A stretch of 64,000 nucleotides of DNA. Origin: a virus. Of the stretch, positions 63,886 through 64,000 are shown piece by piece. Where the stretch lies: the IMG/VR virus record IMGVR_UViG_3300033143_002031, positions 62,001 to 126,000 of that record. One strand, written 5' to 3'. The notes below the pieces were generated by a model. That model saw only the letters and a program-made list of their open reading frames with translations. It had not been told where the DNA came from and searched no databases. Both the position numbers and the translations under genes were made by a program. Position 1 is the stretch's first letter. Every line of letters begins with the position of its first letter.

Positions 63886-64000
63886 ATGCCCAGAGCCCCG
63901 AAAGCTCAGGACTACTTCCAGAAGTGGTATGACGACAATCGAGACGATCTGAATGAGCGTCGGCGTGAGAAGTACGCTAGTGACCCTATGTACCGAGCGA
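63886..64000 (+). CDS. Hypothetical protein, N-terminal 38 residues (runs off the window)
   Basis: QDYFQKWYDDNRDDLNERRR then EKYASDPMYRA resembles the start of small phage proteins of the HNH/endonuclease VII type, but the diagnostic part lies outside. Confidence 0.55.
   Translation, partial: MPRAPKAQDYFQKWYDDNRDDLNERRREKYASDPMYRA

Overview
The window is 64 kb from the interior of a large tailed bacteriophage genome of high GC. Evidence for this: dense, mostly co-oriented small genes with ATGA/GTGA overlaps; an endolysin; a DnaC-like loader, DnaB-like helicase, primase and ssDNA-binding-like protein; HNH endonucleases; an intein; and a 5.7-kb tRNA array. I see no terminase, portal, capsid, tail, integrase or DNA polymerase gene, so these must lie outside. 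The host is not identifiable from sequence alone. High GC, AGGAGG ribosome sites and several promoters whose predicted start sits on the start codon (leaderless mRNAs) would fit an actinobacterium, but that is inference.

Layout. 0-6.7 kb: endolysin (3' part) and small accessory genes, including a GroES and a decayed VWA gene. 6.7-11.2 kb: a cluster in which five genes begin with the same K-T-[LI]-F-T motif ending in an L-x-E-[AGSE] site and a sixth carries it internally. The cluster includes an HEXXH protease and an ADP-ribosyltransferase-like protein, and is driven by its own promoter type. I read it as a candidate set of capsid-targeted internal virion proteins, analogous to T4 Alt and the IPs. 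11.2-13.0 kb: non-coding DNA rich in inverted TGAAAACTCC boxes around a small gene. 13-27.4 kb: small genes, a GHKL ATPase flanked by 40-bp direct repeats, and a GT2 glycosyltransferase. 27.4-33.2 kb: minus-strand array of 43 recognisable tRNAs covering all 20 amino acids, plus tRNA remnants, an HNH gene and duplicated structured elements. 33.7-47.2 kb: small genes, peptide deformylase, an AcrVA2-like protein next to a GHKL-HEXXH fusion, family-4 uracil-DNA glycosylase and a KH-domain protein. 47.2-53.4 kb: CobS/CobT-like AAA+/VWA pair, a membrane matrixin and a membrane cell-wall-hydrolase-like protein. 53.5-64 kb: a predicted stand-alone structured RNA, then the replication module (initiator gene containing iterons, loader, helicase, primase, SSB-like protein, and an SF2 helicase with an intein in its P-loop).

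Regulation stands out. A phage promoter with -35 TTGACA, often preceded by TTTGCTA/TTTGCTC and followed by TATGTGG just before the -10, recurs about 17 times. Transcripts fall into two kinds: leaderless, or starting with a short perfect hairpin directly in front of the Shine-Dalgarno sequence. The stem sequences differ between promoters while pairing is kept, which argues for a selected RNA structure. A second promoter class (GGMAAACTCC, 13 nt, TATTNT or TACAGT) is confined to the L-x-E cluster. A palindrome, GCGACCAATGGTCGC, recurs seven times between genes.
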